Of a stretch of DNA of 64,000 bases, positions 25,529 to 35,706 are shown piece after piece; positions within the stretch are counted from its first letter, which is position 1; each line of letters opens with the position of its first letter. This stretch comes from Coprobacillus sp. CAG:826. GTDB lineage: Bacteria; Bacillota_I; Bacilli_A; RFN20; CAG-826. The position numbers were made by a program, and so were the translations under genes. The stretch is from assembly GCA_000437235.1 (NCBI GenBank), contig FR897029.1, positions 44,600-108,599 on the forward strand, written 5' to 3'. A model generated the notes under the pieces. It was given only the letters and a program-made list of their open reading frames with translations. It was not told the origin of the DNA and did not search any database.

Positions 25529-26119
25529 TTAAGCTTTTTTTATGGTAATAGAACTTAGGCCAAGATTATAACAAATACCGTCAATCTTTGGATACCCACT
25601 CATAATGATTGAAATTTGGGTAGCGTTTTCTCCATCAATAAATAAATTGATATTTCCTGCACTTAAAACCGTGTTTACATAGCGTTCACTTATCGTATTT
25701 TTAGCGCTATCGAGCATAGTAACAGTAAAAACATGTTCACTTGCCGCTTCTGGTTTAATATTTTTAGCTAAATAATCGACTTTAATCGCTACTCTTAAAC
25801 GGCCGGTAAAAGGCGAAAATGTAGGTGAAAGAATTCCGGTTCCTTCCGTTTTTAACTTTAAAGCGCCTTCCGTATAGTATTCTGGACTTATCGAATAATC
25901 ATTGCCAATATAGGTCCAACCCTCGCTAATACTATTTAGCAAGGAGCATTGAAGTTCTTCAAAGGCGTTTTCTTCTGTGCTGCTCGATAAAGAAGTTGTA
26001 GTTGGAGCACTGGTAGTGGGACTCAATTCACTATTACTTGTTGTGATTGAGGGTCCTTTTCCACATCCACAAAGGGATAAAGTGAGCAAAAAAGTAAAAA
26101 ATAATTGATTTTTTTTCAT
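25529..26119 (-). CDS. Putative lipoprotein, function unknown
   Basis: 196 residues. A lipoprotein signal peptide ends at LCGC (Cys19; Cys at the second lipobox position is uncommon). A Ser/Thr-rich linker (about residues 24-50) follows, suggesting a cell-wall-spanning tether. The remaining ~140 residues look beta-rich (YIGNDYSISPEYYTEGALKLKTEGTGILSPTF, GRLRVAIKVDYLAKN, HVFTVTMLDSAKNTISERYVNT, QISIIMSGYPKIDG), in the style of a carbohydrate-binding or jelly-roll domain. No family recognised. It follows recJ by 12 bases and so is probably cotranscribed with it. Confidence 0.7.
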   Translation of the reverse strand: MKKNQLFFTFLLTLSLCGCGKGPSITTSNSELSPTTSAPTTTSLSSSTEENAFEELQCSLLNSISEGWTYIGNDYSISPEYYTEGALKLKTEGTGILSPTFSPFTGRLRVAIKVDYLAKNIKPEAASEHVFTVTMLDSAKNTISERYVNTVLSAGNINLFIDGENATQISIIMSGYPKIDGICYNLGLSSITIKKA

Positions 26120-26131
26120 TGTTATTCCTTT

Positions 26132-27685
26132 CTACTCATGTCCTAAATAGGATTGAATCATGAATTGTAAAGTAGCTTTTCCATGGAAATAATTCATTTT
26201 CATATTTCCAAATATATCAATAGTTTTAAAGTTACTTAACGAAGACTGATTGATATGAAAGCCCACTAATTTGGTTTTCATAGAAATTGGCGTCATGATG
26301 TGCTCTCCTTTAGAAATAAAGGATAAAGAACTGACTTGAAGGCCATCTACTTCAAATTGCGGCGCTTCAAAACCAACGCCATAAGGAGCTAATGAACGAT
26401 AAATTTCATAATTTTGAACGGTGATTTCATCTAAAGAAAGTTGAATTGCTTCTTTTTTCCCTTCGGTAATAGGATGAAGTTTAGCATAGTCAATAAACGC
26501 ATTTTTAAAGTCTTCAAACGCTTCCTTTTTTATCGAGCATCCTCCTGCTAAGGCATGACCACCAGAAACGATGAAATAAGGCTTTAATTCCTGGAAGGCT
26601 TCCATAATAGAGAATCCATTTTTCGAACGTGCACTGCCCTTTAAAACACCTAATTCTTCACTATAAGCAAAGATAATAACGGGTTTATTGTATTGTTGTA
26701 ATAATCGATTGGCAATGAGACCAATTAACCCTTCTTTTTGATCAGAAATCGCCACAATTGCGGCTTCGTTATCATCGATGACTAGGGTTTCACAGGCTTT
26801 TTTTGTCCATTCTTTTCGTCTATCATTTCCTTCAACAATCATTTGGAAGATCAGTTTTCTTTCTTCTTCGTTTGGCGTCGTAAAATATTGTACCAAACGA
26901 TTCACTTGTGTAGATTCTACGACACGTCCAATTGCGTTAACTTTTGGCGCTATGATAATACTAATGATTTGTTCATCAATCTTTTCTTCTCCTGCCAACA
27001 AACGAATAGCAGGATAATCATTCGTCTCAAAATCTTTTAACGCTAAACGAACGATTTCGCGATTATAATCCTTTAATTCCATCATGTCACTGATGGTAGC
27101 AATGGCTGCTAAATCTAATAGATATGGATCTACTTCTTTTAAAAGGGCCCATGAAAGCATAAATGCCACATAAGCTCCACAACATACAACATCACCATAA
27201 TGAGAATAAAGAGGATGAAGGATGTAATCAGCCATGACTCTTTCTTCTGGTAAAGCATGATGGTCCGTAACGATGACTTTCATCCCTAAATCTTTTGCTT
27301 TTTGAATGGCTTCAAACTGGCAAACGCCATTATCTACAGTAATAATCATTTGATAGCCTTTTTCATGAGCTAAAAGTACTTTATCAACGTTTAAACCATA
27401 TCCATCTTTATAGCGAGATGGAATATAATAACCCACTTTTATCCCCATTTTTTCAAAGGCTTTTACTAAAATAGAAGTCGACATAATGCCATCACAGTCA
27501 TAGTCCCCATAAATAAATATTTTTTCTTTATTTTGAATGCTTTCAAGAATTAAATTTACCACCTTATCCATATCAGAAAATTGCTGATAAGAAGGTAAAT
27601 GTTCAATGGATGGCGGAAGAGTTAGGGCTTGATAGTCCTCTTTTGTGATATGTAAAAAAGAACATAATTTTTCTAAAAAGTCCAT
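26132..27685 (-). CDS. recJ: Single-stranded-DNA exonuclease RecJ, short form
   Basis: 517 residues, against about 570 in E. coli and 780 in B. subtilis. DHH motifs are present: IFIYGDYDCDGIMSTSIL (DxD), IITVDNGVC, IVTDHHALPEE (DHH) and the LATISDMMELKDYNR-type block as ATISDMMELKDYNR. The DHHA1 end is SGGHALAGGCSIKKE, with the GGH motif. The C-terminal OB region (FEAPQFEVDGLQVSSLSFISKGEHI) closes the protein; the extra B. subtilis C-terminal domain is missing. It degrades 5'-ended single strands in recombination and base-excision repair. Lies between secDF and relA, as in Bacillus. Confidence 0.93.
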   Translation of the reverse strand: MDFLEKLCSFLHITKEDYQALTLPPSIEHLPSYQQFSDMDKVVNLILESIQNKEKIFIYGDYDCDGIMSTSILVKAFEKMGIKVGYYIPSRYKDGYGLNVDKVLLAHEKGYQMIITVDNGVCQFEAIQKAKDLGMKVIVTDHHALPEERVMADYILHPLYSHYGDVVCCGAYVAFMLSWALLKEVDPYLLDLAAIATISDMMELKDYNREIVRLALKDFETNDYPAIRLLAGEEKIDEQIISIIIAPKVNAIGRVVESTQVNRLVQYFTTPNEEERKLIFQMIVEGNDRRKEWTKKACETLVIDDNEAAIVAISDQKEGLIGLIANRLLQQYNKPVIIFAYSEELGVLKGSARSKNGFSIMEAFQELKPYFIVSGGHALAGGCSIKKEAFEDFKNAFIDYAKLHPITEGKKEAIQLSLDEITVQNYEIYRSLAPYGVGFEAPQFEVDGLQVSSLSFISKGEHIMTPISMKTKLVGFHINQSSLSNFKTIDIFGNMKMNYFHGKATLQFMIQSYLGHE

Positions 27686-27702
27686 AAATACCTCCTTTTT
27701 AA

Positions 27703-27732
27703 GAAAAAAGGCTGCTTAAGAGCAAGCAGCCT
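27703..27732 (-). terminator. Terminator of secDF
   Basis: Nine-bp stem AGGCTGCTT / AAGCAGCCT (27732-27724 and 27717-27709 on the minus strand), six-base loop, T-run. The 5' arm overlaps the secDF TAG stop. Confidence 0.88.
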
Positions 27733-30274
27733 AGTCGTTAATACCAATGAAGATAGCTTCTTCTGGTTCACTACTCTTGGTAGTGGTCTTTGTCGCTTTC
27801 TTCTTTTTCTTTCTCTCTTTCTTTGGACGAGATGTTCTCATTCCTTTAAACATATGACGAATACTACTGAAGGTTGGACCTAATAAGGTAGCGTTCATCA
27901 AGAGAGAGATAATGGAACCTAAGGCTAATAAAGCAAAGCAAATTTCATAGCTTGATGGGCCTAAGGCTACGAATAAGACGATGGTAAGAATTGTTATGGA
28001 GTGGAAGATGGTCATAGAGCCAAATGCACTCGCGATGGATTTATTTAACACGGTCTTTTCATCCTCTTCTTTATTTTCTAAGCGCATTTCTTTTTCTTTA
28101 TGGAAGACAAAGATGCTAGATAAGAGGCTGATTTCCATAATACCTAATAAGGCAATGCCAGCCATATCATTAAAGGTTATACGACAAATAATGAAGAAGG
28201 CAAGACTTAAGAAGGTAGATAGTGTGGAAATGAGTACAGAGCTAATGGCTTTACTAATACCATATCGAATGGCAATATATAAAGCGCTAAGCAAGATACC
28301 AAATAAAGTAGCTAAAGCAACTTTCCAAACGTTTAAGACGCGGGTTCTTGCCATAATTCCATATACTTTAACTTCAGCACCAGAATCTTTGGCTTGATAG
28401 AATTTTTCGAAATAGGTTTGAATCGTTGCATTTTGATCAATTTCGTTGTTGTTATCGTAAACTGGATCTGCAAACACTTCACTATCCGCTCCAGGGAAAG
28501 ATTTAATATCAACGATGTAATAATTTAAAGTTGTATTTTCATCATCAGGATCTGTTTCTTTAGCGGAATCTAAGTTTTTCACTTTAAATCCGGCATTGAT
28601 TAAATCGTTAGCTAAGGTTTCAACGTCTTTAATTTCGGAACGATCATCGACTTTTAATTGGATACGTGTTCCCACATTGGTGTCTTCATAATTGAAAGTG
28701 CCAATGGTGTAATTAAAGGCAAGCGTACAAGCAATACCGATAACCGCAAATAAGCCAGCAATAATACCGATTTTTGGAGATTTTTTGGTGAAGTTCTTTC
28801 CATCATAAGGTCCAAAATAGCTTTGTTTTTCTTCGTTTGCAGTGTTAGGAATTTTGCTTTCGTCAACACCGAAATAACGTTTTTTATCTTGTAAGCTAGT
28901 ATCGTTGGTTAAAAGCCACATTAAGGCTTTGGAACCTACTAATACGAAAAGCAAGTTACAAACTGAGCCAATCGTGGTCATAACCGCAAATGGTTTAACT
29001 AATGGTTCACCAATGAAATAAGTAATTAAAGAAGCAAGTAAAGAAACAACAGAAGCATCAATAATTGGTAAAGTTGTATGCTTAGAAGCTTCAGAATTTG
29101 CTTTCTTTAAAGTTCTACCCTTATAAAGTTCGTTCTTTAAGTTTTCAAAATAAATAACACTAGAGAAGATACCTAATAAAGCGGTAATGGCTAAGCCTAC
29201 GATAGCGCCGATACTAAATTCAACACCGAAAGTATTGAACATAAATAAACTCATGAGTAATGAGGCAAAGATTGTAACAATAGCAACAGGAGAACTAATG
29301 CGATAGTAAGCCGTTAAAATTACTGAAATAATAACAAAAGCTGCTAAGAAAGAAATAAAGATTTTAGAATTCCAGTTGATATATAAGTTATCACCGGCAT
29401 GAATTAATTCTTCTACATACGCATCAGCATTTAATTCATACATAAAGTCAACTTCATAATCTAAAGAACCAGCATTGAATAAGTTTACTTTGTGTTGGGC
29501 TTCAATGGCAGCTTGACGTACTTCATTTTTGGTTGGAGCGGTTTGACTATCATTACTACCTACACCAACGACATAATAAAGTTCATTGTGATTGCCGTTA
29601 TAGTAGAAGTTATCTTCCGTGGAAGAGAAAGCTAATAAAACTTTTTCTTGCATTTTCTTATAGTCTGGATTGTTAGGATCCATCGCATTAGCGAAGTCAT
29701 CGCCTTCAGCTTTATTGGCCCATAAAACAATCATCGTATAATCAATGCTAGTTTCACTACTGCTATCGCTTGCACTTTTTAAAGTGGAAGCATGTTCTCG
29801 AATTACTTCGGCTTTCGTTGAATCGGAAATCGGAATAATAATAATTGGATATTCATTTCGATATTCAATACGGGCTACCGAATCTTTAAAGATATCGTCA
29901 CCAGTAGCAGATTGTTCACCATCTGTGGTTTCTAAGGTAAACGTAGCATTGTAAGAAAGAAGTTGTTTGATATGTTCTTCTTCTGACGAGTTAGCACCCG
30001 TAAATGTAACACGGATTTGATCTTCACCTTCCGTGTGAATGTCGTAATAATTGATGTTAGCGCTCTTTAAACGACGATTCATTTCTGAAGCAGCTTCTTC
30101 AATATCGACAGGTAAGGCATCTTCATCACTTTGAGAAATCTTGTAGACATATTGTTTTCCGTTTTCAAATTCAATACCGCCTTTAGTGCGCGTATAGACA
30201 CTTGCGAAATTTCCAACCAATAGGACTAAAGCACTAATGATCAATGTGAGAAATGCAAAAAAACGACGACGCAT
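27731..30274 (-). CDS. secDF: Fused protein-export membrane protein SecDF
   Basis: 847 residues combining SecD and SecF, as in Bacillus. N-terminal membrane anchor then an RTKGGIEFENGKQYVYKI segment equivalent to the SecD D1 motif. A large extracytoplasmic P1 region (about residues 40-300) precedes the first six-helix bundle (VGLAITALLGIFSSVIYFENLKNELYKGRTLKKA). The SecF half starts around residue 510 with FNYTIGTFNYEDTNVGTRIQLKVDD, followed by a second RND bundle. It uses the proton gradient to pull proteins out of SecYEG. The C-terminal tail is strongly basic (RPKKERKKKKKATKTTTKS). Separate yajC was not seen. Confidence 0.93.
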   Translation of the reverse strand: MRRRFFAFLTLIISALVLLVGNFASVYTRTKGGIEFENGKQYVYKISQSDEDALPVDIEEAASEMNRRLKSANINYYDIHTEGEDQIRVTFTGANSSEEEHIKQLLSYNATFTLETTDGEQSATGDDIFKDSVARIEYRNEYPIIIIPISDSTKAEVIREHASTLKSASDSSSETSIDYTMIVLWANKAEGDDFANAMDPNNPDYKKMQEKVLLAFSSTEDNFYYNGNHNELYYVVGVGSNDSQTAPTKNEVRQAAIEAQHKVNLFNAGSLDYEVDFMYELNADAYVEELIHAGDNLYINWNSKIFISFLAAFVIISVILTAYYRISSPVAIVTIFASLLMSLFMFNTFGVEFSIGAIVGLAITALLGIFSSVIYFENLKNELYKGRTLKKANSEASKHTTLPIIDASVVSLLASLITYFIGEPLVKPFAVMTTIGSVCNLLFVLVGSKALMWLLTNDTSLQDKKRYFGVDESKIPNTANEEKQSYFGPYDGKNFTKKSPKIGIIAGLFAVIGIACTLAFNYTIGTFNYEDTNVGTRIQLKVDDRSEIKDVETLANDLINAGFKVKNLDSAKETDPDDENTTLNYYIVDIKSFPGADSEVFADPVYDNNNEIDQNATIQTYFEKFYQAKDSGAEVKVYGIMARTRVLNVWKVALATLFGILLSALYIAIRYGISKAISSVLISTLSTFLSLAFFIICRITFNDMAGIALLGIMEISLLSSIFVFHKEKEMRLENKEEDEKTVLNKSIASAFGSMTIFHSITILTIVLFVALGPSSYEICFALLALGSIISLLMNATLLGPTFSSIRHMFKGMRTSRPKKERKKKKKATKTTTKSSEPEEAIFIGIND

Positions 30275-30455
30275 AATTTTCCCTCCAATGGTTCTAATTT
30301 ATTCTTGATACGACTATGATAAAACGAAATCATTTTTTCATAGAATTGCAAGATGATACGTGTATGAAAGAATAGTTTGATAGCACTAAACATATACACT
30401 GCTTTAAAACTATATCATTTCTTACTTCTTATTTCAAGAAATAAGGTGAAAAAAA

Positions 30456-31790
30456 TTGAAGAAAAAAAACGTAATTTCAATTATTTTGCAGTTAATGTTT
30501 CTCGGATTTGTTTCTAAAGGCCTTTCCATGGTTGCAAGAATCCTTACAACTCGAATGATTGGGCTTGAAGCAATGGCTATTTATACACTAGCAAGTCCAG
30601 CGATGGTTTTTTTAATCACGCTCGCGCAAATGGGACTTCCCACAGCTATTGCTACCCTTATTAGCAAGCACAAAGAGCGGAGCAAAAAAATCTTCACTTG
30701 TGGTCTAATTTTATCCTGCATCATTTCGATTATTTTTATGACCTTAACAATTTGGTTATCGCCTTTTTTAGCCAAAAATGTGCTTAAAAACGAATCGGTA
30801 ACTTTGACGCTTTATGCCCTTGCTTTGCTCATTCCTTTAGTGGGGCTTTCGAGTCTTTTAAAAGGATATTTTATTGGTCATAATCGGGTTAAAATGACCG
30901 CAAAATCATCGATTGCTGAAGAGATTTCACGAATTATTTTCGTCTTATTATTTCTAGATCATTTTACCAAAATCGGGCCTGAATATGCCGCTTTTGGAGC
31001 CATGTTAGGTGTTTGTGTGGGTGAAGTTTTCCAAAGTTTATATTTATTAACAGAGAGTCAATTTCACCTTTATAAACGGAGCTTAGAAATTTTTAATTTA
31101 AAAGAAATTCATCCTCTAGAAGAAATTCCTGGAATTTTATCGCTTTCTCTACCGATTACCCTTTCAAGAATTGTGGGGTCATTGACTTATTTTGCTGAAC
31201 CTATTTTAACCACGAATATGCTTTTAAAAGCGGGCTATAACGCTAACGAAATTATGTTGGATTATGGGGTATTGAATGGTTATGCGATGCCGATTTTGTT
31301 ACTTCCTGGTTTCTTTGCGTTAGCTTTAGCTAATTATTTATTGCCCAATATGGCTTCTTATGTTGGAAAAAAAGAATATGGAAAAGCCAAAAAAATTTTT
31401 TTAAACGTCTTAGGTATTTCTTTAGGTATTGGTATCAGTATGTCCATTTTCTTCTTCTTTTTTGGAAATACAGTATTGCGCATTCTTTATCACACCGAGG
31501 AAGGTGCAAAATATATTCATTATTTAGCGTTTCCCTTTATTCTTTACTATATTGAATCGCCATTAAATAACGCAATGCATGCATTAGGATTAACGAAAAA
31601 AGCCTTTATTACAACGGTTTTATCTTGCATTGTGCGAATTCTTTCTTTATTAGCTTTAATCAATCATTTCCATATCATGGCGGTCGCATTATCAACGATT
31701 TTTGAAATCTTTTTAACCATCGTTTTAAATGGTTATCACGTTTTACATGCGTTTTCTCGGTATCAAAAAGAGAGTGCCGTCCACCCGTAA
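30456..31790 (+). CDS. spoVB: SpoVB-like oligosaccharide flippase
   Basis: 444 residues with about 12-14 membrane segments, polysaccharide-biosynthesis/MurJ-like (MOP) superfamily. VSKGLSMVARILTTRMIGLEAMAIYTLASPAMVFLITLAQMGLPTAIATLISK is the characteristic SpoVB/YtgP N-terminal region. In B. subtilis SpoVB is needed for spore cortex and is encoded beside yrbG and secDF, as here. The start is TTG at 30456, eight bases after AAGGTG; the next Met (residue 14) lacks a ribosome site. The last 48 bases overlap the 3' end of the convergent yrbG-like gene. Confidence 0.87.
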   Translation: MKKKNVISIILQLMFLGFVSKGLSMVARILTTRMIGLEAMAIYTLASPAMVFLITLAQMGLPTAIATLISKHKERSKKIFTCGLILSCIISIIFMTLTIWLSPFLAKNVLKNESVTLTLYALALLIPLVGLSSLLKGYFIGHNRVKMTAKSSIAEEISRIIFVLLFLDHFTKIGPEYAAFGAMLGVCVGEVFQSLYLLTESQFHLYKRSLEIFNLKEIHPLEEIPGILSLSLPITLSRIVGSLTYFAEPILTTNMLLKAGYNANEIMLDYGVLNGYAMPILLLPGFFALALANYLLPNMASYVGKKEYGKAKKIFLNVLGISLGIGISMSIFFFFFGNTVLRILYHTEEGAKYIHYLAFPFILYYIESPLNNAMHALGLTKKAFITTVLSCIVRILSLLALINHFHIMAVALSTIFEIFLTIVLNGYHVLHAFSRYQKESAVHP

Positions 31791-32396
31791 TAAAGCAATA
31801 AATATATCGTTAAAATTGGTATAACCTTCATTGTTTAATAAAGCTAAAACATCATCTTCGTTTAATGAAAGACGCTGGATAACATCTTTCATGATTTTTC
31901 CATCAGAAATAATCGGTTCAGGATCTTTTAACGTACAATCACTTTTTTTAATGATGGTTAACGCGCCCGTATCTTCTAAAATCGCAAATGCGACTTCATT
32001 AGGAAGTTGAATTTCTTTCGCTCTTAACTGCGTCATTAAATCATCAATGTTGTAGCGTTGCTTTTTCATTTCCTTTTGATTGAGTTCCCCGTTATAAATA
32101 ATAAAAGTCACTTTGCCTTCTACGATGGAACGGATTTTATTGATTTTTAAGGATAAAAACGCGGTTAAAAGTTGCAACAATACAATAATGCTAATAGGAA
32201 TAATAGAATGCCAAATCGAACCACTAGGTTCATTTAATGATAAAGAAAATAATTCAGAAATAACAAAGAACACGACAATATCAAATGTCGATACTTTTCC
32301 AATTTCTCTTTTTCCCATGACTTTGAGAATAAAAATTAGGAAAAAATAACAGATAATCGTTTTATAAGTAACTTGCCAAATATCGCTTAAAGACAT
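31743..32396 (-). CDS. DUF421 membrane protein, YrbG-like
   Basis: 217 residues. Three N-terminal helices (about residues 10-30, 38-55 and 62-82) include FLIFILKVMGKREIGKVSTFDIVVFFVISELFSLSL, the DUF421 (YetF/YcaP) signature, followed by a cytoplasmic alpha/beta domain (KVTFIIYNGELNQKEMKKQRYNIDDLMTQLRAKEI, VAFAILEDTGALTIIKK). In B. subtilis yrbG sits between yrzE and spoVB, the same neighbours as here, and YetF-type paralogues affect spores; the role is not established. AAGGAG precedes the ATG. Its last 15 codons are antisense to spoVB. Confidence 0.88.
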   Translation of the reverse strand: MSLSDIWQVTYKTIICYFFLIFILKVMGKREIGKVSTFDIVVFFVISELFSLSLNEPSGSIWHSIIPISIIVLLQLLTAFLSLKINKIRSIVEGKVTFIIYNGELNQKEMKKQRYNIDDLMTQLRAKEIQLPNEVAFAILEDTGALTIIKKSDCTLKDPEPIISDGKIMKDVIQRLSLNEDDVLALLNNEGYTNFNDIFIALLRVDGTLFLIPRKRM

Positions 32397-32452
32397 AAAC
32401 TCTCCTTCTAAAATTTATCGTCTTTTCATATACTTTTTTAGGAGGTTATTTT

Positions 32453-32833
32453 ATGAAAAAAACGATAGCTACCATTAGTATGTCCTTTTTTGCTCTTTTA
32501 TTCTTTGGACTTATCTTTTCTCTTATTTTATCTTTACTCAGTTATAAAGATGTAATTACCGTACAAAGTGGAGAATGGATCATGTATATTTCTTCGTTAA
32601 TCGGCTTTTTTGCTCTTGGATTTTATAGCGGCTTTAAAACGAAAAAAAGAGGGCTGCTTATTGGTATTACCCTCTCTTTAATTTATGTTTTATTTGCTCT
32701 AATTCTTCGCTTTTTTGGCTTAACAAGCACCGGCTTATTGAGTCGATTGATGCTCATCGCTCGTATCGTCATTTTAAATGTCAGTGCGGTACTTGGCGTA
32801 AATATGGGAAGTAAAAGATTAGAAAAACATTAA
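32453..32833 (+). CDS. Small four-helix membrane protein, YrzE-like (TIGR04086)
   Basis: 126 residues with four hydrophobic segments (about 8-30, 43-60, 69-90 and 98-118). A short basic loop KTKKRG separates helices two and three. The size and the position next to yrbG and spoVB match B. subtilis yrzE, a TIGR04086-family membrane protein of unknown function. AGGAGG precedes the ATG. The stop overlaps the ruvB stop by four bases on the opposite strand. Confidence 0.75.
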   Translation: MKKTIATISMSFFALLFFGLIFSLILSLLSYKDVITVQSGEWIMYISSLIGFFALGFYSGFKTKKRGLLIGITLSLIYVLFALILRFFGLTSTGLLSRLMLIARIVILNVSAVLGVNMGSKRLEKH

Positions 32834-33831
32834 AATAACGAACCTTGATGTTTTTTCTTTAAATGCGCATAGGCCTTTTCGGTAACCACTCGACCTCTAG
32901 GGGTACGGTTAATCATACCGATTTGTAATAAATAAGGTTCATATACATCTTCTAAGGTGACAACTTCTTCACCAATCGCACTCGCTAGCGCTTCTAAGCC
33001 CACCGGTCCACCATGGAATCGATCCATGATGCCTTCAAGATATCGAATATCGACATCATCAAGACCAAGGGAATCTACTTTGAGCGCTTCTAGTGCTTTT
33101 TTAGCTTCTTCTAAAGTTACATGGGTACGATTTTCATAGTTAGCGAAATCACGTACACGACGGAATAAACGATTAGCAATACGTGGCGTTCCTCTAGAAC
33201 GAAGTGCAATTTCATGGGCAGCATCTGCGTCTATTGTGGTTTGATAAACGCGTGCGGTACGTAAAACGATTTGTTCAATTTCTTCTAAAGTATAAAAATT
33301 TAATTTTTCGGTAATACCAAAACGCGCTCGTAAAGGCGAAGATAAATCACCTACACGCGTTGTAGCGCCCACTAAAGTAAAGGGCTCTAATGGAATATTA
33401 AGCGTTTTAGCGCCTTGTTCTCTACTTACAACAATGGATAACATAAAATCTTCCATCGCACTATAAAGGACTTCTTCAACAATTCTTGGTAAGCGATGGA
33501 TTTCATCGATGAATAAAATATCGCCAGGTTGTAAAGAAGTTAAAATACTCGCTAAATCGCCGGTTTTTTCTACGCTTGGACCATTTACGATTTTAATATT
33601 TCCATGCATTTCGTTAGCGATAACGTGCGCTAAAGTGGTTTTACCTAAGCCAGGCGGGCCATATAAAAGAACGTGATCTAATACTTCATCACGGTTTTTA
33701 GCCGCGCCCATATAGACGCGTAAATTATCCTTTAAATGAGCTTGACCAATGTATTCATCTAAAGTAATCGGACGTAACGATATTTCTTGTTCGTCTTCAC
33801 TAGTCATATTGGCATCGAGTACTCTAGACAT
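32830..33831 (-). CDS. ruvB: Holliday junction helicase RuvB
   Basis: 333 residues, full length. AAA+ ATPase motor that drives branch migration with Ruv[29 protein letters not shown] precedes Walker A ([21 protein letters not shown]), Walker B ([25 protein letters not shown]), sensor 1 ([21 protein letters not shown]) and the arginine-finger region. The C-terminal winged helix ends [22 protein letters not shown]. Starts four bases after ruvA. No ruvC, as usual in Firmicutes. Confidence 0.98.
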   Translation of the reverse strand: MSRVLDANMTSEDEQEISLRPITLDEYIGQAHLKDNLRVYMGAAKNRDEVLDHVLLYGPPGLGKTTLAHVIANEMHGNIKIVNGPSVEKTGDLASILTSLQPGDILFIDEIHRLPRIVEEVLYSAMEDFMLSIVVSREQGAKTLNIPLEPFTLVGATTRVGDLSSPLRARFGITEKLNFYTLEEIEQIVLRTARVYQTTIDADAAHEIALRSRGTPRIANRLFRRVRDFANYENRTHVTLEEAKKALEALKVDSLGLDDVDIRYLEGIMDRFHGGPVGLEALASAIGEEVVTLEDVYEPYLLQIGMINRTPRGRVVTEKAYAHLKKKHQGSLF

Positions 33832-33835
33832 ACGA

Positions 33836-34411
33836 TCACTTCCTTAAAAGAAGGAGGGCTTCTTTCGTTAAGCGTGCACTACTTAAGCCATCTTTATCGA
33901 TTTTTGCTAATGTTTTTTCAATATCTCCCATTTTAAAGCCTAAAGATTTTAACGCTTCAATGGTGTCTTTTTCTTCTTCAGTTAAAACTTTTTTACTACC
34001 CTTTTCTTCTTCATTTTGTAAGGCTAAATGGCCGCGTAAATCAAGAAGAATTTGTTGCGCTGCTTTCGGACCAATGCCCGGCAATTTCTTTAAGAATTTA
34101 ATATCGCTATTTTCAATCGCTAAAATAAATGTTTTAGGATCCGTTGTACTTAACGCTCCGATAGCGGTCTTAGGGCCGATACCTTTTACGTTAATCAAAG
34201 ACATGAAGACAGCGCGTTCTTCTTTATCTTTAAAGCCGACCAAAAAATGATCATCTTCACGAATGACTTCATGAAGATAAATCGTACATTCTTCTTGGGG
34301 GTTATATTGTTCGATATGAGAAACAAATATCTCATAACCGATATCATGAACCACTAAAACAATGCGGTCATAGAGAACCTCCTCTACGATACCATGCATG
34401 GAGTAATACAT
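33836..34411 (-). CDS. ruvA: Holliday junction DNA-binding protein RuvA
   Basis: 191 residues. N-terminal OB fold ([31 protein letters not shown]), two helix-hairpin-helix motifs ([15 protein letters not shown] and [19 protein letters not shown]) and a C-terminal three-helix domain ([21 protein letters not shown]) that binds RuvB. Forms the tetrameric platform on the junction. The gene ends in TGA, showing that UGA is a stop codon in this organism. Confidence 0.97.
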   Translation of the reverse strand: MYYSMHGIVEEVLYDRIVLVVHDIGYEIFVSHIEQYNPQEECTIYLHEVIREDDHFLVGFKDKEERAVFMSLINVKGIGPKTAIGALSTTDPKTFILAIENSDIKFLKKLPGIGPKAAQQILLDLRGHLALQNEEEKGSKKVLTEEEKDTIEALKSLGFKMGDIEKTLAKIDKDGLSSARLTKEALLLLRK

Positions 34412-34425
34412 ATTCCATCGCTCCT

Positions 34426-35706
34426 TTAATCAATATATTCAAATTCAAAATCACATAATTTAACGGTATCTCCGTCGGTCGCGCCCATTTCTTTTAAACG
34501 GTCATCGACACCTAAACGACGTAGATAATTTAATAACTTTAATAGACCTTCATCGGTGGAAAGATTAATTAAATGATAGGTACGTTCCACTCTTTCGCCT
34601 TGAATGACAAAGGTGTGCGCATCTTTTCTAACGATTTCATAATCATCTTCTGGTGGTAAGGCAGCTTCATATACCCGAACGCCTTGTTCTTCATTTTCCT
34701 CGTTATAAAGTGGGAATAATGGAAGTTCATCTAATAAATCAGCGACGCGATATAATAAAGCATCAATACCTTCATGGGATAAAGAACAAATGGAATAAAT
34801 TTCTTTATCTGGTAAAGCTTTCTTTAATTCTTCTAAACGTTTTTCAGCACCTTCTTCATCCATTTTGGTGCCAACAATAATCATGGGGCGAGCGGTTAAA
34901 CCAAAGCCATAGGCTTCTAATTCATGCATAATTTTATGATAGTCATCTAAAGGATCGCGTTCGCCAGAACAATCGATTAAATGTAATAAAACTCTACATC
35001 TTTCAATATGACGTAAGAATTGTAAGCCTAAGCCTTTTCCTTCATGCGCACCTTCAATTAAACCCGGTAAATCAGCGGCGACAAAACTACGGCCATCTTT
35101 TAATTCTACCACCCCTAAATTCGGTGTTAAGGTGGTAAATGGATAATCGGCAATTTCGGGGTCAGCATGGCTAATTACGCTTAAAAGTGTGGATTTTCCT
35201 ACACTTGGGAATCCAACAAAGCCCACATCAGCAAGAAGTTTTAATTCCAAAATTAAAGTCTTCTTTTCGCCAGGTAAACCATTTTCTGCTACACGAGGTG
35301 TGCGGTTAGTAGGAGATTTAAAACAGGCATTTCCTCTTCCGCCTCTACCACCTTTGGCGACGACAAACTCTTTTCCTTCTTCGTTTAAATCACATAAGAA
35401 GGTGTGGTCAGGTTCTACATAAATCACGGTACCAATGGGTACTTCGACATATACATCAGGGGCTTTTTTTCCATAGCAATTTTTACCCATGCCCTTTCCT
35501 CCATCTAAAGCACTAATGACTTTAGAATGACGGAAATGAATTAAAGTGGAAGAACCTTTGGTTGCTTTAAAAATGATGGAACCACCACGGCCACCATTAC
35601 CGCCCGAAGGACCTCCTCGAGAAATATATTTTTCGCGGTGGAAGGCAATCATTCCATTACCACCATTTCCAGCGCGAACTTCGACTTTTGCGCGGTCAAT
35701 AAACAT
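34426..35706 (-). CDS. obg: GTPase Obg
   Basis: 426 residues. Glycine-rich OBG fold (about residues 1-155: RAGNGGNGMIAFHREKYISRGGPSGGNGGRGGSI), a P-loop GTPase domain (VGFVGFPSVGKSTLL, DLPGLIEGA, GTKMD) and a C-terminal OCT domain as in Bacillus Obg. Associated with the 50S ribosome and, in B. subtilis, needed for sporulation onset. Start and the upstream glycosyltransferase stop share one base (TAATG), implying coupled translation. In B. subtilis the gene upstream is spo0B; here it is the glycosyltransferase. Confidence 0.97.
   Translation of the reverse strand: MFIDRAKVEVRAGNGGNGMIAFHREKYISRGGPSGGNGGRGGSIIFKATKGSSTLIHFRHSKVISALDGGKGMGKNCYGKKAPDVYVEVPIGTVIYVEPDHTFLCDLNEEGKEFVVAKGGRGGRGNACFKSPTNRTPRVAENGLPGEKKTLILELKLLADVGFVGFPSVGKSTLLSVISHADPEIADYPFTTLTPNLGVVELKDGRSFVAADLPGLIEGAHEGKGLGLQFLRHIERCRVLLHLIDCSGERDPLDDYHKIMHELEAYGFGLTARPMIIVGTKMDEEGAEKRLEELKKALPDKEIYSICSLSHEGIDALLYRVADLLDELPLFPLYNEENEEQGVRVYEAALPPEDDYEIVRKDAHTFVIQGERVERTYHLINLSTDEGLLKLLNYLRRLGVDDRLKEMGATDGDTVKLCDFEFEYID

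Noticed and set aside
30375..30405. Sigma-E-like promoter (TATACACT) before spoVB
   Set aside because: The -10 has one mismatch and no -35 at proper spacing; not strong enough to list.
33836..33838. Mycoplasma-type genetic code (UGA as Trp)
   Set aside because: ruvA terminates at TGA at its family-typical length, and Trp residues in the window are encoded by TGG, so the standard bacterial code applies.
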